Part shown: piece after piece, positions 8,413-17,936 of the stretch
How the letters are laid out: every line of letters begins with the position of its first letter
Numbering within the stretch: position 1 is the stretch's first letter
The notes under the pieces: model-generated
What the model was told of the DNA's origin: nothing
Seen by the model: the letters and a program-made list of their open reading frames with translations, nothing else
The model's database searches: none
Translations under genes and position numbers: made by a program
Assembly (NCBI RefSeq): GCF_002000025.1
Contig: NZ_MUZV01000005.1
Location: 124,001 to 188,000, forward strand
Length of the DNA stretch: 64,000 nucleotides
DNA from: Cognaticolwellia aestuarii
GTDB lineage: Bacteria > Pseudomonadota > Gammaproteobacteria > Enterobacterales > Alteromonadaceae
Direction: 5' to 3'

Positions 8413-10050
8413 TTAATGCTCTAACATGCGATATTTTTCTCGTAAACGGTTACGAATCGATACCGCTGTCATATTCAAAGCAACAATAATCGTTACCAGT
8501 AATAATGCCGTGGCATAAACAAGTGGCCTAGCGGCTTCAACATTTGGGCTTTGGAAACCAACATCATAAATATGAAAACCTAAGTGCATAAATTTACGAT
8601 CTAAGTGTAAAAACGGAAAGTTTCCATCCAGCGGTAAGTTAGGCGCCATTTTAACTACACCAACTAACATCAGTGGTGCAACTTCACCAGCAGCACGTGC
8701 GATAGCTAAAATAATACCAGTCATAATAGCTGGGCTAGCAATAGGTAATATGATTCGCCATAAAGTTTCAGCTTTTGTTGCCCCTAATGCCAAACTACCA
8801 TGTCGCATTGCCGATGGAATACGTGATAGCCCTTCTTCAGTTGAGACAATAACAACCGGTAAAGTTAAAATAGCTAACGTAATCGCTGACCACATAACAC
8901 CAGGCGTGCCAAATGTTGGGCTAGGTAGGGTTTCAGCATAAAATAACTGATCTAAACTCCCCCCAACCATATAAACAAAGAAACCTAAACCAAAAACACC
9001 ATAAACAATAGACGGCACACCGGCGAGGTTAATCACCGCAATGCGTAATAGCTTAGTTAACGCATTGTTACCGGCATATTCATGTAAATATATCGCGGCA
9101 ACAACACCAAGTGGCGATACTATTACGGTCATCAATAACACCATTAATACTGTACCGAATATGGCTGGGAATACACCGCCTTCGGTATTTGCTTCACGCG
9201 GATCATCGGTCACAAATGCAGCTATCTGGCTAAAGAACAACTTTAATTTAGCAAAAAAGCTTAATTTGTTATTAAAAGTAACATGTAAGATGTCTTCAAA
9301 ATTAATAGTGACTTTTTGCCCATCCATAGCACGCATCACAATCTGGTCACGAGATACTTTTTCGCGTAAGCCCATCAGCTTTTGTTCTAGCACTTCATAT
9401 TCAGCACGTAAACCAGCCACTTTATCTTTAAACTGTCCAGCTAATTCCGGAGTAAGTGTGTTATCAAGCTTATGCTTACGCTCTTTTAAACGTGTGCGTT
9501 CAATTTGATAATTAATTGCCCCAATATCAGAGGTTTGTAATGCTTCAATTTCTACTTGAAAATCACTTACTCGGGCAACTAATTCTGCCATTTGGCTTTG
9601 TTCAACAACCTGTCCGTCGAGAATAATCTCTTCAATGTAGCCGTAGAAGTTACCATTGGTGCGGCGCTCAATAACGACAAGTTCTTCCGGTAATGAGGTT
9701 TTATTAATTTGCGGTACCAAAATCCAGCGAAAATCTAAGCTGACCAATTCTCGGTTACCTGTTTTAATTAATAAGCGCTCTAGCGTTTCAGCCGACTTAT
9801 CAATATCAAGGTCAAGATGAACCAATTGTGATACGGGTATACTTTCTCGGTCATAAATTTCACCAATCACCGTCAAGTTTTTACCTTTTTCATCGGTCAT
9901 TTCGAACTGATAGATATCAGCTGGCCAGAAATAACTTAATCCACGAGAAGCGATTAACCAAAGTAAACCTATTACTGATATCAGGCTGATACTAACACCA
10001 CCTGCTGACAACCAAACCCAAGGAGAGCCAGATTTAAACCAATTATTCAT
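8413..10050 (-). CDS. pstA: Phosphate ABC transporter permease PstA, extended form
   Basis: This is 545 residues, against about 296 in E. coli. Residues about 15-35 are the first membrane segment. A hydrophilic stretch with predicted coiled coil (about 40-280, rich in E, L, K and R) follows. The normal permease core runs from about 295 to 545, with the EAA-type loop SLALGATKAETLWRIILPIASP and the DxxR/membrane pattern of PstA. It forms the phosphate channel with PstC. Marine gammaproteobacteria often carry such long PstA and PstC forms. pstC ends 15 bp upstream, so the two are translationally close. Confidence 0.95.
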   Translation of the reverse strand: MNNWFKSGSPWVWLSAGGVSISLISVIGLLWLIASRGLSYFWPADIYQFEMTDEKGKNLTVIGEIYDRESIPVSQLVHLDLDIDKSAETLERLLIKTGNRELVSLDFRWILVPQINKTSLPEELVVIERRTNGNFYGYIEEIILDGQVVEQSQMAELVARVSDFQVEIEALQTSDIGAINYQIERTRLKERKHKLDNTLTPELAGQFKDKVAGLRAEYEVLEQKLMGLREKVSRDQIVMRAMDGQKVTINFEDILHVTFNNKLSFFAKLKLFFSQIAAFVTDDPREANTEGGVFPAIFGTVLMVLLMTVIVSPLGVVAAIYLHEYAGNNALTKLLRIAVINLAGVPSIVYGVFGLGFFVYMVGGSLDQLFYAETLPSPTFGTPGVMWSAITLAILTLPVVIVSTEEGLSRIPSAMRHGSLALGATKAETLWRIILPIASPAIMTGIILAIARAAGEVAPLMLVGVVKMAPNLPLDGNFPFLHLDRKFMHLGFHIYDVGFQSPNVEAARPLVYATALLLVTIIVALNMTAVSIRNRLREKYRMLEH

Positions 10051-10065
10051 GTTACTGTGCCTTCC

Positions 10066-12303
10066 TTACAATGAACTATATTTTTCACGCAAACGCTGAC
10101 GTACAAACTCAGCAAGCGTGTTGAATACAAAAGTAAATACAAATAAAACAAATGCAGCTAAGAACAATATTCGGTAATGCGAACTACCCACTTCTGACTC
10201 TGGCATCTCAACCGCAATATTGGCTGCTAGTGTTCTCATGCCTTGGAAAATACTCCAATCTAGAATTGGTGTGTTACCTGTTGCCATTAACACAATCATA
10301 GTTTCACCCACGGCACGGCCTAAGCCCATCATTACAGCAGAAAATATTCCTGGACTTGCCGTTAGCAAAACGACTTTAATCAAAGTTTGCCACTGCGTAG
10401 CGCCCAGTGCTAATGAACCACTCGTTAAATGTTTAGGTACACTAAAAATAGCATCTTCGGCCATTGAGAAAATGGTAGGTATAACAGCAAAACCCATAGC
10501 AATACCAACCACTAAAGCATTTCGCTGATCGAAATCAATACCCAAGTCATTAGTAATATATTGGCGTACGTCGCCTCCAAATAAGTGCAACTCCAACACA
10601 GGGGATAAAGCAAAAGCGGCGTAAGCGGCAATTAAAATCGCAGGAATCAAAATAATTGGCGCCCATGTTTCAGGGATTTTTGTTTTATACTCTCGCGGTA
10701 ATTTATGCCAAGCAAAAGCCGTTATAAATACCGATGACGGAATAAACACTAATAGCAAGCATATCGCCGGTAAATAAATCTCAATGATTGGAGCTAACCA
10801 GAGCCCAGCAAGGAAACCTAAAATAACGGTTGGTAATGCTTCCATCAACTCTATAGTTGGCTTAACTTTTCTACGTAAACCCGGCGTCATAAAGTAAGCT
10901 GTATAAATTGCAGCGGTTAACGCAATAGGTACCGCGAACATCATCGCGTACATAGCAGCTTTTATTGTGCCAAAAGAAATCGGTACTAAAGAAAATTTCG
11001 CTTCAAAATCATCAGACCCTGAAGTTGACTGCCAAATAAACTCTGGCTCAGGGTAGCCTTCATACCAAACCTCTTGCCAAAGCGCTTGCCAAGTAACTTC
11101 TGGATGTTCATTTTCAACAGTAAAAATAGCAAGCTCATTTTTTGAAAATATCACCAGACCATCGGCGCGAGGGGCAATTGCAAATGCTTGAGCATCACCT
11201 TGATGTAATTTACCACGCCATAAATCTGCTTCACTGGTGGTATAAAACATCCCCATTTCACCTGACGGTGTTTCAGTATAAAAACTTTTACGGAATTGCT
11301 CAGTGTAAATAGCAACAACCGGCTCGTTGTCACTGACATTAAAGCTACGGATTTTTTTAAATTCTCGCCCTTGCTCAGTTGCTACTTCAAACCACTGACT
11401 CACTTTACCGCTATCATCCCCTAGTAAAATAGAGCTACCACCAGACAATAGCGCCATCGAGGTTATATGATTGGGTGTTGATTTATTTTGTGCTAATTGC
11501 GGAATAATAGTGGCTTTAAGTTCAGCATCGTCATCAAGTGAAAATACCGCAACTTGATCACCTTCACGAACAAACACCATGGCTAGATCTGGTGTAACTA
11601 AAATATTATCAATACGCTTGGCGGCATAGTCAATTTCTTGGTATTCAACTTCATAAGCGGTGTCGTAGCTAAAATCGTCTTCAGCTAATAGTGTGGTTTT
11701 AATCAAACGTTTATCTTGAGTAAACCCTACAAAAATAGCTTTTTCATCGTCCATAGCAAAAGATAGTTTAGTCAGCCCGGCATTATCCTCATCAATCGGC
11801 AAATACTCTTCACCTAACGGATAACGTACACTCGGGATAATCACCCGCTCACCACTATCAAAATTCGCGGAGAAGTTAGGCACAATCAATTGTACGTTGC
11901 CAGCAGTATCAAGCAATAACTTCTGCTCTTGGCCAATATTGATCAATTGCGCTAAACGCTCACCGTCAGCAACGAGTTTTTGTGACAGTATTTTTTCACC
12001 AGCTTTATAGCCACCGCCGTCAACTAATTGATAAAAATCAATATTGCCTTGCTTGGTAATGCTATAAGCAACTTCTTTTAACTCGTCTACACCTGTTGCT
12101 AACACTTTAGATTCTTCTTTGATGACAAACTGCGCCTTCGCGTCAACTTTTGCCGATTCAAAAATAGGTTTTATCACGTAAAGTAAATACATGAATATTA
12201 ATACTAGGGTAAATAAAACACTGATCCCGCCCAGTGTTATCATCCATTTTGCTAATGAATTTTTTACCTTTCTAGAATTTGCTGATTTAGAAGCAATGGC
12301 CAC
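10066..12303 (-). CDS. pstC: Phosphate ABC transporter permease PstC, extended form
   Basis: This is 745 residues, about 420 longer than E. coli PstC. After a first membrane segment (about 18-42) comes a large soluble region (about 45-415) with many short beta-like repeats (for example MVFVREGDQVAVFSLDDD, MALLSGGSSILLGDDSG), suggesting a beta-propeller exposed to the periplasm. The permease core follows from about 440 and includes SLALGATQWQTLIKVVLLTASP. It is the first gene of the pst operon, with a tandem Pho box about 50 bp upstream of the ATG. The extra domain may touch PstS or sense something in the periplasm; that is inference. Confidence 0.95.
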   Translation of the reverse strand: MAIASKSANSRKVKNSLAKWMITLGGISVLFTLVLIFMYLLYVIKPIFESAKVDAKAQFVIKEESKVLATGVDELKEVAYSITKQGNIDFYQLVDGGGYKAGEKILSQKLVADGERLAQLINIGQEQKLLLDTAGNVQLIVPNFSANFDSGERVIIPSVRYPLGEEYLPIDEDNAGLTKLSFAMDDEKAIFVGFTQDKRLIKTTLLAEDDFSYDTAYEVEYQEIDYAAKRIDNILVTPDLAMVFVREGDQVAVFSLDDDAELKATIIPQLAQNKSTPNHITSMALLSGGSSILLGDDSGKVSQWFEVATEQGREFKKIRSFNVSDNEPVVAIYTEQFRKSFYTETPSGEMGMFYTTSEADLWRGKLHQGDAQAFAIAPRADGLVIFSKNELAIFTVENEHPEVTWQALWQEVWYEGYPEPEFIWQSTSGSDDFEAKFSLVPISFGTIKAAMYAMMFAVPIALTAAIYTAYFMTPGLRRKVKPTIELMEALPTVILGFLAGLWLAPIIEIYLPAICLLLVFIPSSVFITAFAWHKLPREYKTKIPETWAPIILIPAILIAAYAAFALSPVLELHLFGGDVRQYITNDLGIDFDQRNALVVGIAMGFAVIPTIFSMAEDAIFSVPKHLTSGSLALGATQWQTLIKVVLLTASPGIFSAVMMGLGRAVGETMIVLMATGNTPILDWSIFQGMRTLAANIAVEMPESEVGSSHYRILFLAAFVLFVFTFVFNTLAEFVRQRLREKYSSL

Positions 12304-12344
12304 TTAAAGATACCTTTAACTATAATGATTTTATAACTGCGGCG

Positions 12345-12378
12345 ATTATAAGACAGTTGTATGACAGTTTTGTGACAA
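12345..12378 (-). promoter_or_regulatory. Tandem Pho box and -10 box of pstC
   Basis: On the minus strand three units start 11 bp apart: TTGTCAC, CTGTCAT, CTGTCTT. This fits the PhoB direct-repeat site (CTGTCAT spaced 11 bp). A perfect TATAAT (12345-12350) lies 10 bp beyond the second unit, the usual Pho box to -10 distance. PhoB should activate the pst operon here under phosphate starvation. Confidence 0.88.
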
Positions 12379-12546
12379 CCTGCTTTTATCTCAAATAACA
12401 ATCTTCACTGGTGCGAATTCATTGTTTTTTGTTACTAAATCATTAATGTTAATCATTATTGCTTTAGGCTATTGTTGCTGATGAATCTTAGCTGTATTAT
12501 GATTTATTGACTAATTAACAATGCTTTATTGGAAAAGGATAATAAT

Positions 12547-12984
12547 ATGGCCATTAGCCAAATTATGCGCCGAAATCTAATTACCTTAGATCTGGATAAC
12601 ACCTTAGAAAGTGCTAAAGATTTATTTGAACTGCATAATATTCATCATATTTTAATCAAAGATGAAGCTACATTAGCTGGCGTTATTACCGATAGTGACT
12701 TATGGCAAAACTTAAGCCCTACAGTAGGTACCCGCAATGAAACTTCACAAGATAGCTTTATACTGAATAAAAAAGTACATCTGATCATGGCTAGAGATTT
12801 GATCACTGCGACAGAAGACCTTGCCATTAATGAAGCGGTATTACTTTTTTATGATCACAATATATCTTGCTTACCTATTGTCGATGAAAAAAATCAGCCT
12901 ATCGGTATTGTTACTTGGCGCGATATTATTAAGGTGCTTGCACTACAATATCGCCGTAAAACAAAATCAACTGTTGCTGAGTAA
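12547..12984 (+). CDS. Two-CBS-domain protein
   Basis: This 145-residue protein consists of two CBS domains, about 4-60 (MRRNLITLDLDNTLESAKDLF...GVITDSDLW) and 85-140 (IMARDLITATEDLAINEAVLLF...PIGIVTWRDIIKVLAL). CBS pairs bind adenosine nucleotides and act as sensors; the partner here is unknown. The start at 12547 is chosen because AAAGGAT lies just upstream; an in-frame TTG at 12529 has no such site. It is divergent from pstC and converges on a decayed selO fragment whose stop lies 2 bp past its own. No terminator is seen. Confidence 0.85.
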   Translation: MAISQIMRRNLITLDLDNTLESAKDLFELHNIHHILIKDEATLAGVITDSDLWQNLSPTVGTRNETSQDSFILNKKVHLIMARDLITATEDLAINEAVLLFYDHNISCLPIVDEKNQPIGIVTWRDIIKVLALQYRRKTKSTVAE

Positions 12985-12986
12985 CG

Positions 12987-13223
12987 TTAAGAGCTACAAG
13001 TAAACATTGAGCATCCCGTTTTATTTCTCGCCCATTCAGGTCTTTGTTGTGCGAAATATTCAAACTCAAGCTGTTCACCATAGGCCTTAGCTAACACCCG
13101 CTGTAATTGACGAAGTAAAGTGTGACTCTGCTGCTCAGCTGATTTGATTGCCTGCTCGGCTAACCTGTTGGTCTAAATAGGTACGCCATACAAATTTTGG
13201 GTTAACCGCATTCATTTTTCGGC
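12987..13223 (-). pseudogene. Remnant of selO (YdiU) 3' end, frameshifted and truncated
   Basis: Reading the minus strand, one frame gives MNAVNPKFVWRTYLDQQ (to 13165). After a 4-nt offset another frame runs AEQAIKSAEQQ...RPEWARNKTGC...TCSS and stops at 12987. Together they match the C-terminus of SelO, the protein adenylyltransferase, in which NPKFVLRNYLAQ-AI..., a P-x-W near the end and a terminal C-S-S are family features. The rest of the gene is missing; the conserved part breaks off close to the small inverted-repeat element at 13238. The frames overlap around 13161-13164, so a frameshift lies there. The identification is from memory of the family, not from a search. Confidence 0.78.
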
Positions 13224-13237
13224 GGCATTAATACATA

Positions 13238-13390
13238 GCCTGAACTCTGGATAAGCAGCACTTGCTCAATCCTCTCTTTTAAGTCATTAATGATGTCTAT
13301 TAGTTATGCTCACCTTGCTATAGTATTTACTTTGCCACCTAAGCTTTTGATTCACTTGAATATCAAGCACTCATTATCCAGAGTTCAGGT
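13238..13390 (-). mobile_element. Small inverted-repeat element (MITE-like), copy 1, 153 bp
   Basis: The ends are inverted copies of (A/G)CCTGAACTCTGGATAA. The element is flanked on both sides by TACATA (13232-13237 and 13391-13396), which looks like a 6-bp target duplication. Its reverse complement matches copies 2 and 3 over about 95 bp at one end and about 35 bp at the other; the middle differs. It contains no ORF of note. It lies next to the selO remnant. Confidence 0.88.
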
Positions 13391-13396
13391 TACATA

Positions 13397-13714
13397 AGTT
13401 ATTTTATGTAGCAATAGCTTTAATTGCTTTCAACTAGGCTTAATCACAATACAGCAACGGGCTGTATTACTCTAAAACTCTGCTATAATTTTATTAAACA
13501 ACAAGCTCGACACTAAACTCTTATTATATAACTATAACATTTTATTAATTTTAGCTGTATCTTGGATAAAATTTGCAATTGAATAGGGTAAGTTAGATAT
13601 TAGTGACTCATCTGAACACTTAAAAAAAGCAGCTTTCACTGCAAAGTAGTAAGTATTAATAGGTCAACGTGAGGCATATAAATTAAAACTTAAGCATAGT
13701 GACTGGAAGTGCAA
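13397..13714. promoter_or_regulatory. Upstream region of the diguanylate cyclase
   Basis: No gene is visible in this 318-bp stretch. An extended -10 box TGCTATAAT at 13481-13489 could start the diguanylate cyclase transcript, which would leave a leader of about 220 nt. No further motif is recognised. Confidence 0.45.
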
Positions 13715-15007
13715 ATGTCAGATAATGAAAATAATATCGAGGCTTTATTACTGCAAGTGCAAGTCATGTCGAGTGTGCTCGATAATATTGGCTCTTACGT
13801 TTACAGCAAAGACCTTGCAGGGAAGTACACCTATGTTAATGCTGATGTCGCTAAATTATTTCAAACAAGTGTACAAGATATTATTGGCAAAGATGATAGC
13901 CACTTTTTTGATTTAGATATTTCAAATGAAATAAACCAAAATGATCTAAAAGTTATTCGTAATAAAGCCCCGCTAATTACAGAAGAAAATAATGTCATCA
14001 AATCGACAGGTAAAGTCAATACCTATCAAATCATCAAAAAACCAATTTTAGATAACAAAGGTAATGTCATTGGTATTTCTGGTATATCTGTTGATATTAC
14101 AGAGAAAAAAGCACTTGAGGCTGAAAACCAAGAACAAAAATATTTACTCGATGTCATTTTAGATAATGTCGATGCATATATTTATATGAAAGACGACAAT
14201 CGTTATTTCAGGTATGTTAATGACCGTGTTGCCAAGCTTTTTGGCCTGCCAGCAAAGGACATCATAGGTAAACGTGATATTGATGTGATTTCACAGGCAG
14301 ACGCCGACCATTTCTGGCAAACGGATAAATTAGCATTTGAAAGTAATGATAAAGTTATTATTAACGAAACCTTAAAAGCTGCAGATAATAAAATTCATCA
14401 TTATCTGAGTGTAAAAGTACCTTGCCACTTTAAAGATGACTACAAAACCTTAATCGGTTTTTCTACCGATGTAACCGAACTCTACCAATTAAAAGAAAAA
14501 TTTGAGCAACTGGCTAATATTGACGAATTAACCGGCTTATATAATCGGCGATACTTTTTTGACAACGCTAACCGCGAGTTTAATCGCGCTGAAAGGCATC
14601 AACAAGCACTTGCCGTAATATCAATAGATGTTGATCGATTTAAAACTATTAACGATAAGTACGGGCACCCTGTCGGAGATCAAGTCTTAGTTAAAGTTGC
14701 CCAATTAATTACGCCAACGGTAAGAAGCGAAGATATATTTGCCCGCATTGGCGGAGAAGAATTCTCAATTTTATTACCCAATACTTCAAGACATGAAAGC
14801 CAACAAACAGCAGAACGGCTTCGCCATTTATTAGATAATAACCCGATATCAATCACCGACGATATTAGCTTACCGATAAAAATTAGCCTAGGGGTTTCTG
14901 TTCTTAAAGCAGCAGACACCAGCTTTCAAGACTTGTACGCTCGCTCTGATATTGCCTTGTATAAAGCAAAATCGATGGGAAGAAATAATGTTTATTTAAT
15001 TGATTAA
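13715..15007 (+). CDS. Diguanylate cyclase with two PAS domains
   Basis: This 430-residue soluble protein has PAS 1 (about 12-125, VLDNIGSYVYSKDLAGKYTYVN), PAS 2 (about 138-260, ILDNVDAYIYMKDDNRYFRYVN) and a GGDEF domain (about 270-430). The active site reads GGEEF (near residue 346), an accepted active variant. An RSED I-site lies exactly five residues ahead, so product inhibition by c-di-GMP is likely. No membrane segment is seen, so it should sense a cytoplasmic signal. The start at 13715 follows GGAAG by 5 nt; a GTG two codons earlier is less likely. It may feed the PilZ and curli functions elsewhere in the window, but that link is inferred. Confidence 0.93.
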   Translation: MSDNENNIEALLLQVQVMSSVLDNIGSYVYSKDLAGKYTYVNADVAKLFQTSVQDIIGKDDSHFFDLDISNEINQNDLKVIRNKAPLITEENNVIKSTGKVNTYQIIKKPILDNKGNVIGISGISVDITEKKALEAENQEQKYLLDVILDNVDAYIYMKDDNRYFRYVNDRVAKLFGLPAKDIIGKRDIDVISQADADHFWQTDKLAFESNDKVIINETLKAADNKIHHYLSVKVPCHFKDDYKTLIGFSTDVTELYQLKEKFEQLANIDELTGLYNRRYFFDNANREFNRAERHQQALAVISIDVDRFKTINDKYGHPVGDQVLVKVAQLITPTVRSEDIFARIGGEEFSILLPNTSRHESQQTAERLRHLLDNNPISITDDISLPIKISLGVSVLKAADTSFQDLYARSDIALYKAKSMGRNNVYLID

Positions 15008-15069
15008 AACCCAAGCAAATAAATACCGACCCATTTCATGCGACAAGCCTCGCCAGACTTAAAGCGTAG

Positions 15070-15672
15070 CTAATATATTTTATCTAATACTACTTTAGCT
15101 TGACGAATTTTAGCAAACATCTCAGCACAGCCACCTTTATCAGGATGATATTTTTGAGCCAAACGTAAGTATTGAGCTTTGATTTTTTTCGCATCAACAT
15201 CTGGTGCCAGTTCTAAAACAGTTAGTGCGGCTTGTTTTTGGTCTTGAGCTACATATCTTTGCCAAAATGATTTTAACATATCATTTATTTCATCAGCTTG
15301 TGTTTCAAAATAATGTTTGGCATCTAAATAATAACTTTCAAGTGGGTCGAGCGTCGCAAGCAAGGTTTGCGAATTGTCGGTAATAACTATCGGGGAATTA
15401 ATCTCGGCCCTTTCTACACGTATCGATTGAATAGTCAGAGAAAACTTTTGCTCGCGATTATATTGAGCCTTTAAATGATAAAGCGCATGCATACAAAGAA
15501 AATGAGCACTAAATAAACCTTGGCTCGATGCCAATGTAAAATGCTCAAAAGGCGGAACTTTTTTAGCCTGCAAGTGTTTAATTATTTGGTATTCATCGGT
15601 CACGGCTCTACTATTGAGAAAATCATCCAGCTCATCAAGTATCACTGCCAAATAAGGATTTAACGTTTGCAT
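15070..15672 (-). CDS. DnaJ-related protein with C-terminal J domain
   Basis: This 200-residue protein has an N-terminal DNAJ-related domain (about 1-130, LNPYLAVILDELDDFLNSR...) and a C-terminal J domain (about 147-200) with the YHPDKGG motif needed to stimulate DnaK. There is no zinc-finger or substrate domain. Family members are widespread in Shewanella, Vibrio and relatives, and their client is unknown. It is convergent with the diguanylate cyclase, 62 bp apart, and transcribed alone. Confidence 0.88.
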   Translation of the reverse strand: MQTLNPYLAVILDELDDFLNSRAVTDEYQIIKHLQAKKVPPFEHFTLASSQGLFSAHFLCMHALYHLKAQYNREQKFSLTIQSIRVERAEINSPIVITDNSQTLLATLDPLESYYLDAKHYFETQADEINDMLKSFWQRYVAQDQKQAALTVLELAPDVDAKKIKAQYLRLAQKYHPDKGGCAEMFAKIRQAKVVLDKIY

Positions 15673-16138
15673 TGTCGTTATTAAGGTCCGTTAAATTTTC
15701 AGTTTATAGCATAATTGCTTTCAATAATTACCAGCGAAGCGAATGAAGCTGCAGCTGCAGCTGTTAGCATGGTTTCAGTTATTAGAAGTACAGGCTAAAC
15801 ACTTTAAGCCTATAGGCGAAAAGTAAGCTCCTTTGCATACCCTAAAGCAAGTGGCAGTTAATGCTTAATCTAACAACAGCTTAAAATAATTAAAGTTAAC
15901 GCACTAGATTATTTTTACTTTGTTATCTTAACAATTAATTTATAATAAAAACTACACAATAAACTCAACAAACCGTAAATAATACTGAAGTTAATAAACA
16001 TCATGGGGATATTATTCCTTAGCATCATGAGTATTTCAGTGTAAAAAATATAATTCACTTAAACACATTTGCTTGCCTAGTCCCTTTAACCTAAAATATT
16101 GCCATTATAGTCTTTCTAACCAAAATATAAGGTTTTCC
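15673..16138. other. Gap between the DnaJ-related gene and ettA
   Basis: No intact gene is seen in this 466-bp stretch. It holds a short (GCAGCT)-type repeat at 15750-15767 and becomes very AT-rich toward ettA. A weak coding-like run around 15735-15797 reads NEAAAAAVSMVSVIRSTG before a stop but was not identified. Confidence 0.45.
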
Positions 16139-17818
16139 ATGGCCCAACCATTACCTGATAAATTCATTATGTCGATGAACCGCGTTTCGAAAGTGGTTCC
16201 TCCTAAACGTACAATTTTAAAAGACATTTCACTTTCTTTTTTCCCCGGTGCAAAAATTGGTGTTCTAGGTTTAAATGGCTCAGGTAAATCAACTTTACTG
16301 CGCATTATGGCTGGTGTTGATACTGAATTTGAAGGTGAAGCGAAAGCATTAGCCGGCACTAATATCGGCTATTTACCTCAAGAGCCGATATTAGATGAAG
16401 AAAAAACTGTTCGTGAAATTGTTGAAGAAGCCGTTTCTGAAGTAAAAGATGCCATGGCACGCTTAGATCAGGTCTATGCCGAGTATGCTGAACCTGATGC
16501 AGACTTCGATGCTCTAGCAAAAGAACAAGGTCAACTTGAGGACATTATTAACAGCCAAGACGGACACAACATTGACAACGTGTTAGAGCGCGCAGCAGAT
16601 GCTTTGCGTTTACCACCTTGGGAGCAAAAAATTGCAGTACTTAGTGGTGGTGAACGCCGCCGTGTTGCACTGTGTCGTTTATTACTGCAAAAGCCAGATA
16701 TGCTTCTGCTTGATGAGCCAACAAACCATTTAGATGCTGAATCTGTTGCTTGGTTAGAGCGCTTTTTACATGATTATAGCGGTACCGTCGTGGCCATCAC
16801 CCATGATAGATATTTCTTAGATAATGTTGCTGGCTGGATATTAGAGCTTGATAGAGGCCACGGCATTCCTTATGAAGGTAATTACTCCTCTTGGTTAGAG
16901 CAAAAAGATGCCCGCCTTGAGCAAGAAAGCAAAAGTGAAAATGCTCTACAAAGAACCATCAAGCAAGAACTTGAATGGGTGCGTTCAAATCCAAAAGCAC
17001 GCCAGTCGAAGAGTAAAGCTCGTATGGCACGCTTTGAAGAATTAAATAGCCAAGATCATCAAAAGCGTAATGAAACCAATGAGCTCTACATTCCACCTGG
17101 CCCTCGCCTTGGCGATAAAGTACTAGATGTGTTGAATTTGAGCAAATCATTTGGCGATAGAATGCTAATTGATGATTTGAGCTTTAGCGTTCCTAAAGGT
17201 GCTATCGTTGGTATTATCGGACCAAACGGTGCCGGTAAATCAACCTTGTTTAAAATAATGTCAGGCGCTGAACAGCCAGATTCTGGTACAGTAGAACTTG
17301 GTGAAACAGTTAAACTTGCCAGTGTTGATCAGTTCCGTGATGATATGGACGACAGCAAAACCGTCTACCAAGAAATATCACAAGGTCATGATATTTTAAA
17401 CATTGGTAATTTTGAAATTCCAAGTCGTGCCTACGCAAGTCGCTTTAACTTTAAAGGTAATGACCAGCAAAAAATCATCGGCGATTTATCAGGTGGAGAG
17501 CGCAACCGCGTACATTTAGCTAAACTTGTACAAACCGGTGGTAACGTATTATTACTGGATGAACCAACTAACGATCTTGATGTTGAAACCCTACGCGCAC
17601 TCGAAGAAGCCTTACTGGAGTTCCCAGGTTGTGCAATGGTTATTTCTCATGACCGTTGGTTCCTTGACCGCATTGCTACACATATTTTAGATTACCGTGA
17701 TGAAGGTCAAATTAACTTCTATGAAGGTAATTTCACTGATTATGAAGCTTGGCTGAAGAAAACTTATGGCCCGGCAGCAGCGGAACCACACCGCATAAAG
17801 TATAAAAAAATAGGCTAG
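16139..17818 (+). CDS. ettA: Energy-dependent translational throttle protein EttA (ABC-F)
   Basis: This 559-residue protein has two ABC domains in one chain: Walker A GLNGSGKST with signature LSGGERRRVAL, then GPNGAGKST with LSGGERNRVHL. Between them are an arm and a charged linker (EWVRSNPKARQSKSKARMARFEE) typical of ABC-F proteins. E. coli EttA (555 residues) binds the ribosomal E site and gates entry into the elongation cycle according to the ATP/ADP ratio. The start at the second ATG (MAQPLPDKF) matches EttA proteins; the upstream in-frame extension does not. A strong terminator follows. Translation in the cytoplasm is the expected site of action. Confidence 0.96.
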   Translation: MAQPLPDKFIMSMNRVSKVVPPKRTILKDISLSFFPGAKIGVLGLNGSGKSTLLRIMAGVDTEFEGEAKALAGTNIGYLPQEPILDEEKTVREIVEEAVSEVKDAMARLDQVYAEYAEPDADFDALAKEQGQLEDIINSQDGHNIDNVLERAADALRLPPWEQKIAVLSGGERRRVALCRLLLQKPDMLLLDEPTNHLDAESVAWLERFLHDYSGTVVAITHDRYFLDNVAGWILELDRGHGIPYEGNYSSWLEQKDARLEQESKSENALQRTIKQELEWVRSNPKARQSKSKARMARFEELNSQDHQKRNETNELYIPPGPRLGDKVLDVLNLSKSFGDRMLIDDLSFSVPKGAIVGIIGPNGAGKSTLFKIMSGAEQPDSGTVELGETVKLASVDQFRDDMDDSKTVYQEISQGHDILNIGNFEIPSRAYASRFNFKGNDQQKIIGDLSGGERNRVHLAKLVQTGGNVLLLDEPTNDLDVETLRALEEALLEFPGCAMVISHDRWFLDRIATHILDYRDEGQINFYEGNFTDYEAWLKKTYGPAAAEPHRIKYKKIG

Positions 17819-17851
17819 CAAAACAGTTAACTATTTAGTAACTAACAAGAT

Positions 17852-17889
17852 AAAGGCATCTTAATAATTAATTAAGGTGCCTTTTTTTT
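17852..17889 (+). terminator. Intrinsic terminator after ettA
   Basis: Stem of AAAGGCA(T)CTTAAT with ATTAAGGTGCCTTT followed by a T8 tract. Confidence 0.9.
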
Positions 17890-17936
17890 AAAAGCAAGCT
17901 ATGCTGAATATACCACTTTAGCCAAAATTAAATTCA

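Noticed and set aside
15735-15797. Coding-like run NEAAAAAVSMVSVIRSTG that recalls the hinge of serpins.
   Set aside because: The similarity is short and low-complexity; the sequence after it does not match the serpin C-terminus.
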